Below are positions 1 through 8,103 of a stretch of DNA of 64,000 nt, piece after piece (positions within the stretch are counted from its first letter, which is position 1; each line of letters begins with the position of its first letter). Under the pieces are notes generated by a model. The model was not told where the DNA came from. It saw nothing but the letters and a program-made list of their open reading frames with translations, and searched no databases. A program made the position numbers and the translations under genes. The stretch covers positions 1-64,000 of the forward strand of contig NZ_LMOL01000023.1 in NCBI RefSeq assembly GCF_001424565.1, written 5' to 3'. This DNA is from Arthrobacter sp. Leaf141 (lineage in GTDB: Bacteria; Actinomycetota; Actinomycetes; Actinomycetales; Micrococcaceae).

Positions 1-124
1 CCAACCTAAGAGGTCTTCACCCTTTCACGATGTAACCAACGTCCTGGCCGAGTACAGCTAGGCTTTGAGCAATAACCGGCGGATGAGTCGGAACGCAATT
101 CACTGGTGCGTTAGCGGGGACTAG

Positions 125-328
125 ATGAAAAAAATTGAAGCGCCCCGAACCTGGGCCGTCTACGCAGGTATCGGGATCGTTCTCTGGGTGGTGTTTGGTG
201 CAATCGATTTCGCTAACAACGGGGCTTCGTGGCGAACGATCGCGTATGCGCTGCTGGAAGCAGGGTCGATTTACCTCTTGTTTAGGGCGATTAGCACCTT
301 GAAGCGCGAGAGAACCCAAGGGCGGTAG
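125..328 (+). CDS. small two-helix membrane protein, unknown function
   Basis: Encodes 67 residues. A basic N-terminus (MKKIEAPR) leads into a hydrophobic segment at about residues 10-28 and a second at about 40-57, followed by a charged tail (KRERTQGR). This is the layout of a small two-pass inner-membrane protein with both ends in the cytoplasm. The ribosome-binding site is weak (GCGGGGA). I recognise no family. It is one of several tiny membrane proteins in this accessory zone. An overlapping opposite-strand reading frame covers the same bases but lacks protein-like composition. Confidence 0.5.
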   Translation: MKKIEAPRTWAVYAGIGIVLWVVFGAIDFANNGASWRTIAYALLEAGSIYLLFRAISTLKRERTQGR

Positions 329-422
329 CCGCCCGCAGCGGTACCCTAGCCGGGCGCCATACCGTTCATTCCGGCTGTCTTGTATGGCTTGTGTTTCGAA
401 GCGCAGAGGTTGAGCAAGTAAG

Positions 423-887
423 TCAATCGAAGCTGTGGAGGTACTTGTCTACGTCCGCCCAGATTTCATCTTCGGTCCTTGGGGGGATGTAGTTGCTGGT
501 GAGCTCGTCCCAAAGCTGCCATAGGACATACGCTTCCTCGGCGTCTCGATCGGCATACTCGACTGCTCGAAGGTATTGAACGGCATCTCGGAGGATTTGC
601 CCCCTGGTTCGCTGGCCAGTTTTCCATGAGGCTAGTTCGTATGCCCAGATCAAAGGCCACTGCTTTTCAAGTGGAATGGCTTGGACTTCTAAGTCCTGCA
701 GGGTTGCCGTCCACAAGTCACGGATGTCGTTGGGATCCTCGTTGTCGGCGCCGGCAAGTGTGCGAAGGTTCGCCGAATCCATGCCGTCCGCCAGCCACTG
801 GGCGGCAATGTCAGGAAAGTCGTCGACGTCCAACAGCCCGGAAGTCATCAGGGCCATGGCCTGGTCAGGGGTCGGTTGAAGCTCCAT
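423..887 (-). CDS. hypothetical acidic protein, unrecognised family
   Basis: Encodes 154 residues, acidic and rich in Asp, Glu and Trp, with no signal peptide or membrane segment, so probably a soluble, mostly helical cytoplasmic protein. I chose the ATG preceded by AAGG nine bases upstream; a GTG nine codons further up is possible. The composition and the isolated position beside another orphan gene recall immunity proteins of polymorphic toxin systems, but this is inference from context only. No catalytic motif is visible. Confidence 0.55.
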   Translation of the reverse strand: MELQPTPDQAMALMTSGLLDVDDFPDIAAQWLADGMDSANLRTLAGADNEDPNDIRDLWTATLQDLEVQAIPLEKQWPLIWAYELASWKTGQRTRGQILRDAVQYLRAVEYADRDAEEAYVLWQLWDELTSNYIPPRTEDEIWADVDKYLHSFD

Positions 888-991
888 TTGATCAGCCTTA
901 CATACGTACCGCACGATTCGAGCGCGTCACGCCATAGGGTCGGGGACGCATATATTGTGCCTTCTCTGCGACGGAGCGGCGCCCCGGTAGA

Positions 992-1005
992 GGATCCTTC
1001 ACCGG
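992..1005 (+). repeat. degenerate copy of a 14-bp interspersed motif
   Basis: Reads GGATCCTTCACCGG, matching 12 of 14 bases of the motif that is identical at 2715-2728 and 3903-3916. It lies in the gap between the minus-strand hypothetical gene and the surface-protein fragment. Confidence 0.3.
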
Positions 1006-1089
1006 ACGCCGGCGCTACGAAACGGCCAAAGGCTCAAGAAAGAATCAGGGGTCCGCTTTTAGGCGAGGTTTCGTGCGTAACTGTTCCGT

Positions 1090-1398
1090 ATGGACTGGGA
1101 CGAAGCTGGCGGTAGTGGTGTTCTTGGCGCAGGTGCGGGGAATTTGGAGACGAAGGCGCCCCGGGACTTGTATACGTTCGCGCTTCCGGCTGGTGGGCAG
1201 TCCACTTACCCCGAAATTGGGAGGTGTCCCTATTACGGGAAATGGCACCTGATGTCCCAGGGCACGGTCGCGCAGATCGCGACTGGGCGATGCTGGGCCG
1301 GGGACAAACAGATCAACAACATTCCCGCAGGGCACTACACCCTGGATTTTCATGGCATCAAAGAGGCTTTGGGCACCTACTCCTTCGAGATCCGATGA
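1090..1398 (+). pseudogene. C-terminal fragment of a secreted/surface protein
   Basis: The 102 residues have the pattern of the end of a beta-sandwich module from a large exported protein: an Asp-Leu-Tyr-Thr-Phe strand, a Gly-rich turn, two Cys-containing segments (GRCPYYGKW and GRCW), then GHYTLDF and a closing GTYSFEIR. There is no signal peptide and a stop codon lies just upstream of the first ATG, with no ribosome-binding site. I therefore read it as the 3' remnant of a longer gene. It overlaps the next gene by four bases (ATGA), an arrangement normally kept by translational coupling. Confidence 0.4.
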
Positions 1399-2573
1399 AG
1401 ATTGAATCCAGTGGTCTGAGCGTCAGTGAAAAGATGATTTTGCGTGAATGGAGGCGGTGTGGGACGGTCCACCTGCGTTTACGCTCAGACTTATCGGTAG
1501 ATCAGGCTGCTTCATGTTTACGAAAATCCAGGTTGGAGCTCGCACTACCCGGTCTTGGGGAAATGGGCCTCGGGGGAGTGGCCGCAACCTCCCAGGGGCC
1601 GGTGCTGATCGTTCATGATGTACCTGACCGCAAGGAGGCTTTGGAACTGGTGCGCAGGATCGCCGATAACTTGCGTGAGCAGGGAGTTGTCGGCCGGTTG
1701 ATTTCCTGTGGGTTCCAAAAGTCTCCCGTCGACAGCCCGGATCGGTTCTTCCCTGCAGTAGCGGCAGGGATCAGTCTGCGGGGAAAGCCGGCATTTGTTC
1801 CCCCTGTTCCGGATGTCGGCCGTGCGCGGGCGGAATATCGCTGGGAGGTCGATCCCGTGGTGCTGGAGGCGGTTTTTGACTATGCCCTTCGCTGGTGCAA
1901 CGTCCCGTCCGGGAAGTACTTCGTCAACTCTGGGCTGACGCAGTTTAAGTGCGAGCAGGAAGAGTGCCGGGATCTTCTGTTGGCGGCCTACGGGGCCATC
2001 CCCACGGCCGCACTGACTTGCGCGGCGGGACCCAATGAGGCACGCCGCGTCGCCATCACTCGCGACGGTTTCCTCAGTTTGGAGTGGCGCCTTCGACCCA
2101 GCGCTTGGAAGGAAGGTCTCGCCGAGCTGACGGGGGTGCTGGAGGCGATGGCCGACTATGCGCAGTACGGACTGGTCAAGAGAATCAACATGCCTGGGTA
2201 TTCCTGGCAGGATCTAATTGACCTCGACTGGCCGGTCAGGCCCCATCTGCGAACATCGTCCATGTGGGGGCAAGAGCTCATGACCGAGCTCATTCCTGAT
2301 GCCTTCGCGGTTCAGCTCCTCAGCAGCACCCACGTGCTTCCGGACCTCAACGGACAGTGGGACTCCAGACCAGTTGGCCGCTCCTCGGCGCTTCTCACCC
2401 ACACCGACCTGTCAACCTGGTTTGACGGGCGCCATCCCCGTCAGGAAACTCTTGAAACGGCACGCGACAGCCTGTCCGCGCTCTTCATGAATGATGCGAT
2501 GCTCCGGGACAAAAAGGCAGACTTCTTCGGAGAACACCTCAGGACGCCGGCTCACACGCTATTCGGGCACTGA
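1395..2573 (+). CDS. hypothetical protein translationally coupled to surface-protein fragment
   Basis: Encodes 392 residues with no membrane segment or signal peptide. I place the start at the ATG that overlaps the upstream stop in ATGA, because the reading frame extending further upstream lies inside the preceding fragment and lacks an initiation signal. It has Trp-rich patches and Cys pairs near the centre (FKCEQEEC), but I recognise no family. A soluble partner encoded directly behind the tail of a large exported protein is the usual arrangement of an immunity protein, so that is the working guess. Confidence 0.6.
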   Translation: MKIESSGLSVSEKMILREWRRCGTVHLRLRSDLSVDQAASCLRKSRLELALPGLGEMGLGGVAATSQGPVLIVHDVPDRKEALELVRRIADNLREQGVVGRLISCGFQKSPVDSPDRFFPAVAAGISLRGKPAFVPPVPDVGRARAEYRWEVDPVVLEAVFDYALRWCNVPSGKYFVNSGLTQFKCEQEECRDLLLAAYGAIPTAALTCAAGPNEARRVAITRDGFLSLEWRLRPSAWKEGLAELTGVLEAMADYAQYGLVKRINMPGYSWQDLIDLDWPVRPHLRTSSMWGQELMTELIPDAFAVQLLSSTHVLPDLNGQWDSRPVGRSSALLTHTDLSTWFDGRHPRQETLETARDSLSALFMNDAMLRDKKADFFGEHLRTPAHTLFGH

Positions 2574-2714
2574 ACTTGAGCCACTTGGGCGAGCTTATGT
2601 CCATTTGTACTAACTCCAGACTGACGTCAGGGCGAGATTTCCCGCATGCGTGACTGTCGGCGGTAAACCACGCCTTTTCACGGTCCTATCGGATGCGCGG
2701 AGTAGCCCGCAAGG

Positions 2715-2728
2715 GGATCCTTTACGGG
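2715..2728 (+). repeat. 14-bp motif, copy 1 of an exact pair
   Basis: GGATCCTTTACGGG occurs here and again at 3903-3916, flanking the lipoprotein gene as a direct repeat about 1.2 kb apart. A related copy lies at 992-1005. The function is unknown. Confidence 0.4.
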
Positions 2729-2854
2729 ACATCACAGGGGCGTTTTCGGTAGATTTTTAGCTGTCCCGCTTCCACCTTCACAAAAGGGGATACAGGTGGA
2801 ATGCTGAGGGCACCTGCCCAGCCTTCCACGGCAGTGGACAGTGGGGACAAGCGA

Positions 2855-3853
2855 ATGCAACGAAGCCAGCCGCGGTTGTGGCGTTCCGGTGTTCCTCTTT
2901 TATTTGTTGGGATGCTGCTGACATCGTGCGGTGACATGAGAATAGGAGGGCCAGGCAGCGCCGAGCCTGTCTCCATCGAATCCCCAGCGTTAACCAACCC
3001 AACTCCGCATTCCAGCAGCACTTCCCCGCCCGAAGAATCATGCGCGGCGTTCCTACCGTCGGCCCCGTGCACGGACTACACGGCCATCTCAGCCACCGGC
3101 AACAATCGAGACCTTCCATGGGCAGCTGCCGGCGTGAGCGCGCAGCTGGCTGCCGTACCTGGGGCACTTTGGCTTGCTGTATCAACCCAATGCGGACCCA
3201 TGAGCGGCCCAGTGACCATCACTGGTACCACCCTGACCGTCGGGGACATCGCAATCGGCGCGAGCGGTTGCACTGGCGATTCCGGCGAGCAGCAGCAGTG
3301 GGTATTAAATTTCCTGCAGCGCCCGATTGAACAGACCTTCAGCAACGGGACTCTCACCTGGAAGAGCGACAGTGACACACTCAACTTCAGAAATTCTCCA
3401 GGCGAACCGGGAACGGCCGAGCCCACGATAACCTCCACCGGTTCAATCTCTGGTCCTCCTGGCAGCCCAATTTCAGGCGGCGGGCCGGTGTCGTGCGTTG
3501 ACTGGGTCCGGTTCGAGACCCCTCAGGACTTATACGACAACGCCGGCGCGGTGCTCGTTGGAAGGTCCGTCGGCCGGGCCGGCGAAACCAGCATTTATGG
3601 TTCCAAGGCAGCGACCCATCTTGTTGAAGTCGAGCAGATACTCAAGGGGGATACCGGAGACGGGAACCTCCACATTTCCTCCATGCCCCCGACCTGCACT
3701 GGAAGCGATTCTTACCCCGACGGGGATCCCCTCGATTCCAATCAGAGAGTCATCATTTTCGCCGCCAAGCAGGGCGGCGAGTGGTTCACTCTAACCCCCG
3801 CACAAGGAGTCTCTCCCTTCCCGCCTAACGCCCAGCTTCCCTTTCACCAGTAA
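2855..3853 (+). CDS. lipoprotein with META-like domain
   Basis: Encodes 332 residues. A lipoprotein signal peptide (basic MQRSQPRLWR, hydrophobic core, lipobox LLTSC with Cys25) predicts export and lipid anchoring on the outer face of the membrane. A Ser/Pro/Thr-rich linker follows. Residues of roughly 80-170 (ISATGNNRDLPW, then a short beta pattern ending GCTGDSGEQQQWVLNFL) resemble a META/HslJ-type fold. The C-terminal third is a separate beta-rich region with paired Cys. I chose the ATG behind GGGGA; an in-frame ATG 18 codons upstream would push the signal peptide inward. The two 14-bp repeats flank the gene. Confidence 0.65.
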   Translation: MQRSQPRLWRSGVPLLFVGMLLTSCGDMRIGGPGSAEPVSIESPALTNPTPHSSSTSPPEESCAAFLPSAPCTDYTAISATGNNRDLPWAAAGVSAQLAAVPGALWLAVSTQCGPMSGPVTITGTTLTVGDIAIGASGCTGDSGEQQQWVLNFLQRPIEQTFSNGTLTWKSDSDTLNFRNSPGEPGTAEPTITSTGSISGPPGSPISGGGPVSCVDWVRFETPQDLYDNAGAVLVGRSVGRAGETSIYGSKAATHLVEVEQILKGDTGDGNLHISSMPPTCTGSDSYPDGDPLDSNQRVIIFAAKQGGEWFTLTPAQGVSPFPPNAQLPFHQ

Positions 3854-4187
3854 GCCCAGCCGTTGCCGATCAACTCCATGCGTTCTCATAGTTACCGCTA
3901 AAGGATCCTTTACGGGGCCCTGCGTTGTCATTGAGAGTGCTTGTCCCATGTTTCGGGCTCCGGGCGCAGCACGTTTAGGCCGAGTAATTTCAATCGTCTG
4001 AAGCGACAATGACGTGAAGGATGCAATACCTGAAAGCGGGCACCTAAGCAGTCACTCAGCGGACCCCCCATATCTTGCGACATACTGTTCTCGTTGGCCG
4101 CTATCCAACAACACAGAAGAAGGGAGTGCACGGGTCCATACCCGTTCACTCCCTTCGCTGGCTACGGCCCGGGGGGATTAGTCCTTA
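3854..4187. other. intergenic, 14-bp repeat only
   Basis: Apart from the repeat copy at 3903-3916 I see no convincing gene, RNA or terminator. Reading frames here are short and lack initiation signals. Confidence 0.4.
3903..3916 (+). repeat. 14-bp motif, copy 2 of an exact pair
   Basis: Identical to the copy at 2715-2728 (GGATCCTTTACGGG). It lies about 50 bases after the lipoprotein stop codon. Confidence 0.4.
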
Positions 4188-4418
4188 CTAGACCCCATTA
4201 ACCAGTCCGAAAATTGATAGTCCCAGGCCGAAAAGAGCAAGCGATGAGCCCGTGATTCTGATGAGGAAAAGCTGTCGTTTTTGAAACCTGATTCGATCAG
4301 TATCTGTTGCGAGAAACGGGTGGGATCTGCCTGCGATCCTAGCTAGGCGTTTCGAAATTAGCCATCCGAAGATGCCGGCTGCCAGAACAACCAGGCCTGC
4401 GATCAGTACGGGCGTCAT
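4188..4418 (-). CDS. small two-helix membrane protein, unknown function
   Basis: Encodes 76 residues with hydrophobic helices at about residues 3-21 and 52-74 and a basic loop between them (SKRLARIAGR, RFQKRQ). This predicts a helical hairpin with a cytoplasmic loop. The ATG is preceded by GGGGGA. It sits 12 bases after the next minus-strand small gene and may share its transcript. No family recognised. Confidence 0.55.
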   Translation of the reverse strand: MTPVLIAGLVVLAAGIFGWLISKRLARIAGRSHPFLATDTDRIRFQKRQLFLIRITGSSLALFGLGLSIFGLVNGV

Positions 4419-4430
4419 GGCATGTTCCCC

Positions 4431-4628
4431 CTAGTGCAGCTTGGAGTAATCAGTGAGATTCAACGAATGAGGGTTCTTCCCGTCGCTCATCGGAGACCCT
4501 GGTATCCGCCGAAGAACCTCACGAACTGCCTCGAACTGGAAGGCAGGCTTCCCCGCGGGTTCGAGATCTGACGGGATGCGTTCTACCGGCACTTCGGCGC
4601 CCTCGTGCGTGAGCGATCTCCTACTCAT
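4431..4628 (-). CDS. small soluble hypothetical protein
   Basis: Encodes 65 residues, hydrophilic, without membrane segments. The initiation region is weak. Its position between two same-strand small membrane-protein genes, with short gaps, is the main reason to keep it. It could be a chance reading frame. Confidence 0.35.
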   Translation of the reverse strand: MSRRSLTHEGAEVPVERIPSDLEPAGKPAFQFEAVREVLRRIPGSPMSDGKNPHSLNLTDYSKLH

Positions 4629-4648
4629 CGAATGACGCCCAACGTCGC

Positions 4649-4843
4649 TTAGGTAGAAGGCTGATTCAGCAGGAAAAGGACCAAACAGGTCGCAACGAGA
4701 ACCAAACCAGCGACACTTGAGATGATAGTTCTTTTTCTGAACTCCGGTGATCGTCCACGGCGATCTGCCGTTTGCCAGAGAAAGTAGCTTATTCCGAACC
4801 CCACGAAGAAGATGCAGCCAGCAACCAGGTAGAGAAGTGCCAT
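4649..4843 (-). CDS. small two-helix membrane protein, unknown function
   Basis: Encodes 64 residues with helices at about 3-22 and 39-59 separated by a basic loop (TADRRGRSPEFRKRT). The start has AGGAC at good spacing. It is similar in layout, though not clearly in sequence, to the 76-residue gene downstream, and probably heads the small minus-strand group. Confidence 0.55.
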   Translation of the reverse strand: MALLYLVAGCIFFVGFGISYFLWQTADRRGRSPEFRKRTIISSVAGLVLVATCLVLFLLNQPST

Positions 4844-4872
4844 GTTCTTGTCCTAACTATTGCTTCAGATAT

Positions 4873-5406
4873 CTACGCTTGCGGTCCGCGGTTGCTGTGT
4901 TTCCTGCCGGCCCGCCACCCTGGGAGTGTGGTGTCGAGCATTGCTGCTTTCCGTGGTTCGAGCTTTGAGGCGCGAGCGGTGATCCGTTGGCCATGGAGCC
5001 AGAGGCCGAGTTGGCGTTCGTATGGGTCGGTGGTCTTGTTGTGTCGGGGCCAGTCGTTGCCCTCGGCGCGGTAGGCGACGAGTGCTGCGAAGCGGGTGGC
5101 CCAGCGGGTTTCGTCCCGTTCCCGGGCCGTGGTCCCGCCAGCGGAGGGGAGCCGGCCCGTGCTGTGGAAGAAGGTAAGGATTTCTTGGAGGTTGGTGCGG
5201 CCGGCGGTGGTGGTCCTTGGTGTGCGGGGGAGTAGCTGTTGGTTTGCCTCAGCAAGGCCGGGGTCCTGCCGTTTAGCCAGGGCGAGGTGATATCGGACCG
5301 AGGAGCCGGCGACTCTGGCCAGGGTAGCGATCTTCCGGGCGGGTATGCCCTGTCTGTACATCTGGACCCATTCGGGGTTCGGCGCTTCACGCCGGCGCTC
5401 GGTCAT
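4873..5406 (-). CDS. helicase-associated (HA) domain protein
   Basis: Encodes 177 residues. The N-terminus (about residues 10-45) looks like a helix-turn-helix segment with PARKIATLARVAGSSVRYHL. The C-terminal half carries the HA-domain signature, Trp-Ala-x-Arg-Phe-Ala-Ala-Leu followed by YERQLGLWLHGQRITARA and a closing LPGWR. HA-domain proteins are numerous in Arthrobacter, often near mobile or plasmid-derived DNA, and probably bind nucleic acid; the exact role is unknown. No helicase core is present. Confidence 0.75.
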   Translation of the reverse strand: MTERRREAPNPEWVQMYRQGIPARKIATLARVAGSSVRYHLALAKRQDPGLAEANQQLLPRTPRTTTAGRTNLQEILTFFHSTGRLPSAGGTTARERDETRWATRFAALVAYRAEGNDWPRHNKTTDPYERQLGLWLHGQRITARASKLEPRKAAMLDTTLPGWRAGRKHSNRGPQA

Positions 5407-5626
5407 TTCCTAGGCATCTTCCTCGCTGTGCTGATCGTCTCGGGGGCGTCGGGGCCTATTTTCGTCTGTTCATACGTTTATAGATGATGAACGCGAACAG
5501 ACTGATGATGCGGAGACCGGGTCCGATGATCTCTGTCTGCATTGCATCGCGGAATGCTTCTCTACCCGAGATGGTGGCGAGCACTTCAGGCGCCCCTGCT
5601 TTCGTGGTCTTGTTTGCTGTCGCGGG

Positions 5627-5824
5627 TTACGGCTCTTTGTGGCCACGTTCCTGCGAATAGAGGTACAGGGCCCCGCATGCAGCTATCCCGAGTGCGAGGA
5701 AGAAGACGAGCCAGTTTTGTTGGCTGAGAGCAATGAACACGCCAATGATCATGAACACCAAGGCACTGACGCCGAAACCAGCAGCGATGAGACGGCTCCG
5801 GTCACGATTCGACTTTGGCAGCAT
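5627..5824 (-). CDS. small membrane protein, member of a tandem paralogous pair
   Basis: Encodes 65 residues from an ATG behind a strong AAGGAGGAG site. Two hydrophobic helices follow a basic N-terminus (KSNRDRSR) and the protein ends in a charged YLYSQERGHKEP tail. It aligns across its length with the next upstream gene: NRDRSR with NRSRAR, a central NWLVFFL with NWFVLLI, and YSQERGHKEP with YVNERDHRDAPR. The two are adjacent duplicates of unknown function. Confidence 0.65.
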   Translation of the reverse strand: MLPKSNRDRSRLIAAGFGVSALVFMIIGVFIALSQQNWLVFFLALGIAACGALYLYSQERGHKEP

Positions 5825-5869
5825 CAAAACTCCTCCTTGAACGGATAGCGTGGCAGATGTTTCGGGGCC

Positions 5870-6088
5870 TCACCGTGGCGCATCACGGTGATCTCTTTCA
5901 TTGACGTAGATGTATCCCGCTGCGGCGAGGGTCACTGCAGCTGGGATGAGAAGAACGAACCAGTTTGAGCTTTCAATGCCGACGTAGACGGCCAAAACCC
6001 AGGAAACGACGGCCATAACGCAGTAGCCAAGCCCGACTTTCCTCGCCCGGGACCGGTTGCTGTCTGGTTTGCCCTTGCCTGTGAACAT
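5870..6088 (-). CDS. small membrane protein, paralogue of the adjacent gene
   Basis: Encodes 72 residues from the ATG; a TTG three codons earlier is also possible. It has two hydrophobic helices after a basic N-terminus and a charged C-terminal YVNERDHRD tail. It is clearly related to the neighbouring 65-residue protein but diverged, so the duplication is not recent. Function unknown. Confidence 0.6.
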   Translation of the reverse strand: MFTGKGKPDSNRSRARKVGLGYCVMAVVSWVLAVYVGIESSNWFVLLIPAAVTLAAAGYIYVNERDHRDAPR

Positions 6089-6585
6089 GCGCCTCAATCT
6101 GTAGAGAGCCTGACGCTCATCATCCCGGAGAGTTCATGCCGGTGGAGCTTCCTTTCGTATTTCTTTCGCAATGTCTTGTAGGCGCCTCCGCTCGAATTTC
6201 TCGCCACGGCTGACCGGGAGGCCTAACCAGTCTCTGCACCGCACCGAACGGCCCACCCTGGCGCGAATTCACCGAGAACAGAGATCTCGACCTGGACTTC
6301 GAACTCCACTACTAACCGGTCCCTTGCCCACTACGCTGGGTGATGAGCGGATGTTTCACTGCTCTACGAAATCCCTCCGGCCTCAGGCTGGAGGGATTTC
6401 GTTTTTCGCTTCGGATCTACAAAGAATTCTGAGTCCTATTCAGTTGATCGTTCAGAGCTGGAAGGACGATTACCCGCGGCCGTCCTGGGCAGTACAGCCG
6501 GCTGGCACGAGCCTCCTGATCAATCGCCGGCGATCGCGGCAGACCTGATGGCCTTCCCCGTGTCTCATAAGTAAAGGGGGAGACC
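6089..6585. other. intergenic with terminator and possible 3' gene remnant
   Basis: On the plus strand a frame ending with a TAA at 6313-6315 runs open for at least 30 codons (ending DLDLDFELHY) and is followed by a strong terminator at 6367-6406. This could be the tail of a lost gene. No initiation site or family is recognisable. Confidence 0.3.
6367..6406 (+). terminator. Rho-independent terminator
   Basis: A perfect 12-bp stem (CGAAATCCCTCC with GGAGGGATTTCG) encloses an 11-base loop and is followed by TTTTT. The T-tract is only on the plus strand, so it terminates plus-strand transcripts although no intact plus-strand gene lies directly upstream. Confidence 0.8.
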
Positions 6586-6822
6586 TCAACATAGGTCCGC
6601 GTCAGTATGACTGCCACGGCGCAAGTTTTGGAGCAAGCGCAGCAACTCTGACTGCTCGAAAAGCAACTGATCATGCTCCAGCGCTATACGCCGGTCTTCC
6701 GCGGCTATCTGTCTCGCATTCCGGCGATCCAGCGCGGAAATGACCAACGCAATTATCGCGGCTACGACGGCCGCGACCACGGCGGCAACCTGAACCCAGA
6801 GGGCTATTTCTTCTTTCGTCAT
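6586..6822 (-). CDS. small single-helix protein with coiled-coil tail
   Basis: Encodes 78 residues. One Ala/Val-rich membrane helix at about residues 8-30 is followed by a charged stretch rich in Arg, Glu, Leu and Gln (LDRRNARQIAAEDRRIALEHDQ and onward) likely to form a cytoplasmic coiled coil. The layout resembles many short phage or plasmid-associated membrane proteins, but I recognise no family. Confidence 0.5.
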   Translation of the reverse strand: MTKEEIALWVQVAAVVAAVVAAIIALVISALDRRNARQIAAEDRRIALEHDQLLFEQSELLRLLQNLRRGSHTDADLC

Positions 6823-6975
6823 GGCTCCACGGTATGTGGCGTCGCCTTGCTACGTGGCCTTGTAAGAAAAGGGGTCTCACTTAGAAGCTGGGAACCTGTC
6901 GGCGGCAGCACTCACAAACGACGTATTGTGAGAATTGATCTAATCGAGAACAAAGCTTTCCCTTTTTATTAGAGC

Positions 6976-7470
6976 TCAGCCCACGTGTATCGGCACACTC
7001 GAGTCTGTGGTGGTGCCGTCGCCTAGCCGTATTGACCGCGGTCGTTGTGACCCCAGGCCCATACGCCCCCATCAGTCTTTACCGCGTATCCCGATTCGTA
7101 GGCGGTGGTCATGTTCTCAACGCCCGCCAGCTGCGAGACTAGGACGGGAATGGTGGATAGATTGGGACTGAAGTTCCCGAGCTGGCCGTAGTCGTTACTG
7201 CCCACGCCCACACCGTTCCGTCAGTCTTCACCGCGTGGACCGAGAAAGAGTCGGCAACCACGTTTCTGACCCCGGTTAAACCCGTTACCTGGACCGACAC
7301 GTAGGAGTCGGTGGTGGTGCCGTTCCCAAGTTGGCCAAAGAAGCTGTTCAGGCCCCAGGACCACACCGTCCCATCGGTCTTCACCGCGTAAGCAGAACAG
7401 TAAGGGCTGACGATACTCTGAACGACGGTTAGGCCCCTGACCTGCACCGGCACGAAGCAGAGATATTGCT
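6976..7470 (-). pseudogene. frameshifted RCC1-repeat (beta-propeller) remnant
   Basis: All three minus-strand frames contribute pieces of the same repeat pattern. The unit is YAVKTDGTVWSWG, then xNxxGQLGNGTTTDS, then VxVxGLxxV, seen about three times. After the second KTDGTVWAW one base is missing (TGGGCAGT where TGGGGCAGT is expected), shifting the frame near 7200. A second shift at about 7023 places a stop inside the GQYG segment, after which GDGTTTDSSVPIHVG continues. No start or signal peptide is visible upstream, so this is an internal or C-terminal fragment of a larger, probably secreted, RCC1-like protein. Confidence 0.75.
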
Positions 7471-8103
7471 CAGGAAGTACCAGCCGGATACCGAACTGCT
7501 GGACCTTTCTCAGATCCACAAAGCACACCTCGTTTTAACGTGTCGGCATACTCCTTCAGGAAATCAAATGACAGAGAAAAGTGCTTCCGAAGCAGCCGGC
7601 TCCTGTGCCGGTCTCGCAAAAGCAACGACTTATGCCGACTGCTGCAGCGCAAAAGAGGACTCCACTACCTCCCGTGGATCCTCACTCCGAAACACCGCTG
7701 TTGCTCATGACGAGGATCGAATCAATGACCTCCCGATAAGGGGCCGGTGCCGGCATAACCCCTCTGACAACCTCAACTTTGGAATGTTCGGAAACTGGCG
7801 CGACGATTGGGACAACACATTGCCCTGAGTGGCCACGACAGGTCACTCCAGCCCCAGCGCCGGCCGGCAGCCGTACCGCATCGCAAGCGACTTCTGACTG
7901 CTTTGACATCCCTGCTGTCTCCCGCAGGGCTGCATCGCCGGATCTCAGTGATGCGCGTCGACTCAGGTGTCAGTCACTCTCCAGGGCCGGCGGGTGTACA
8001 TTCGATGCGCATATGCGGGCCTTTCATCAGACCGCAAGGAATCCCGGCCGGACGTTTGTCCGGCCGGCTGATCACATCAGCAGAACATCACCGGGCGCCG
8101 GCA
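7471..8103. other. gap without a convincing gene
   Basis: Several open frames exist on both strands but none has a good initiation site, a domain pattern or plausible composition. It may hold further decayed sequence of the RCC1-type gene. Confidence 0.4.

Noticed and set aside
7466..7909. Open frames on both strands in the gap after the RCC1 remnant
   Set aside because: They have no initiation signals, no domain pattern and poor composition.
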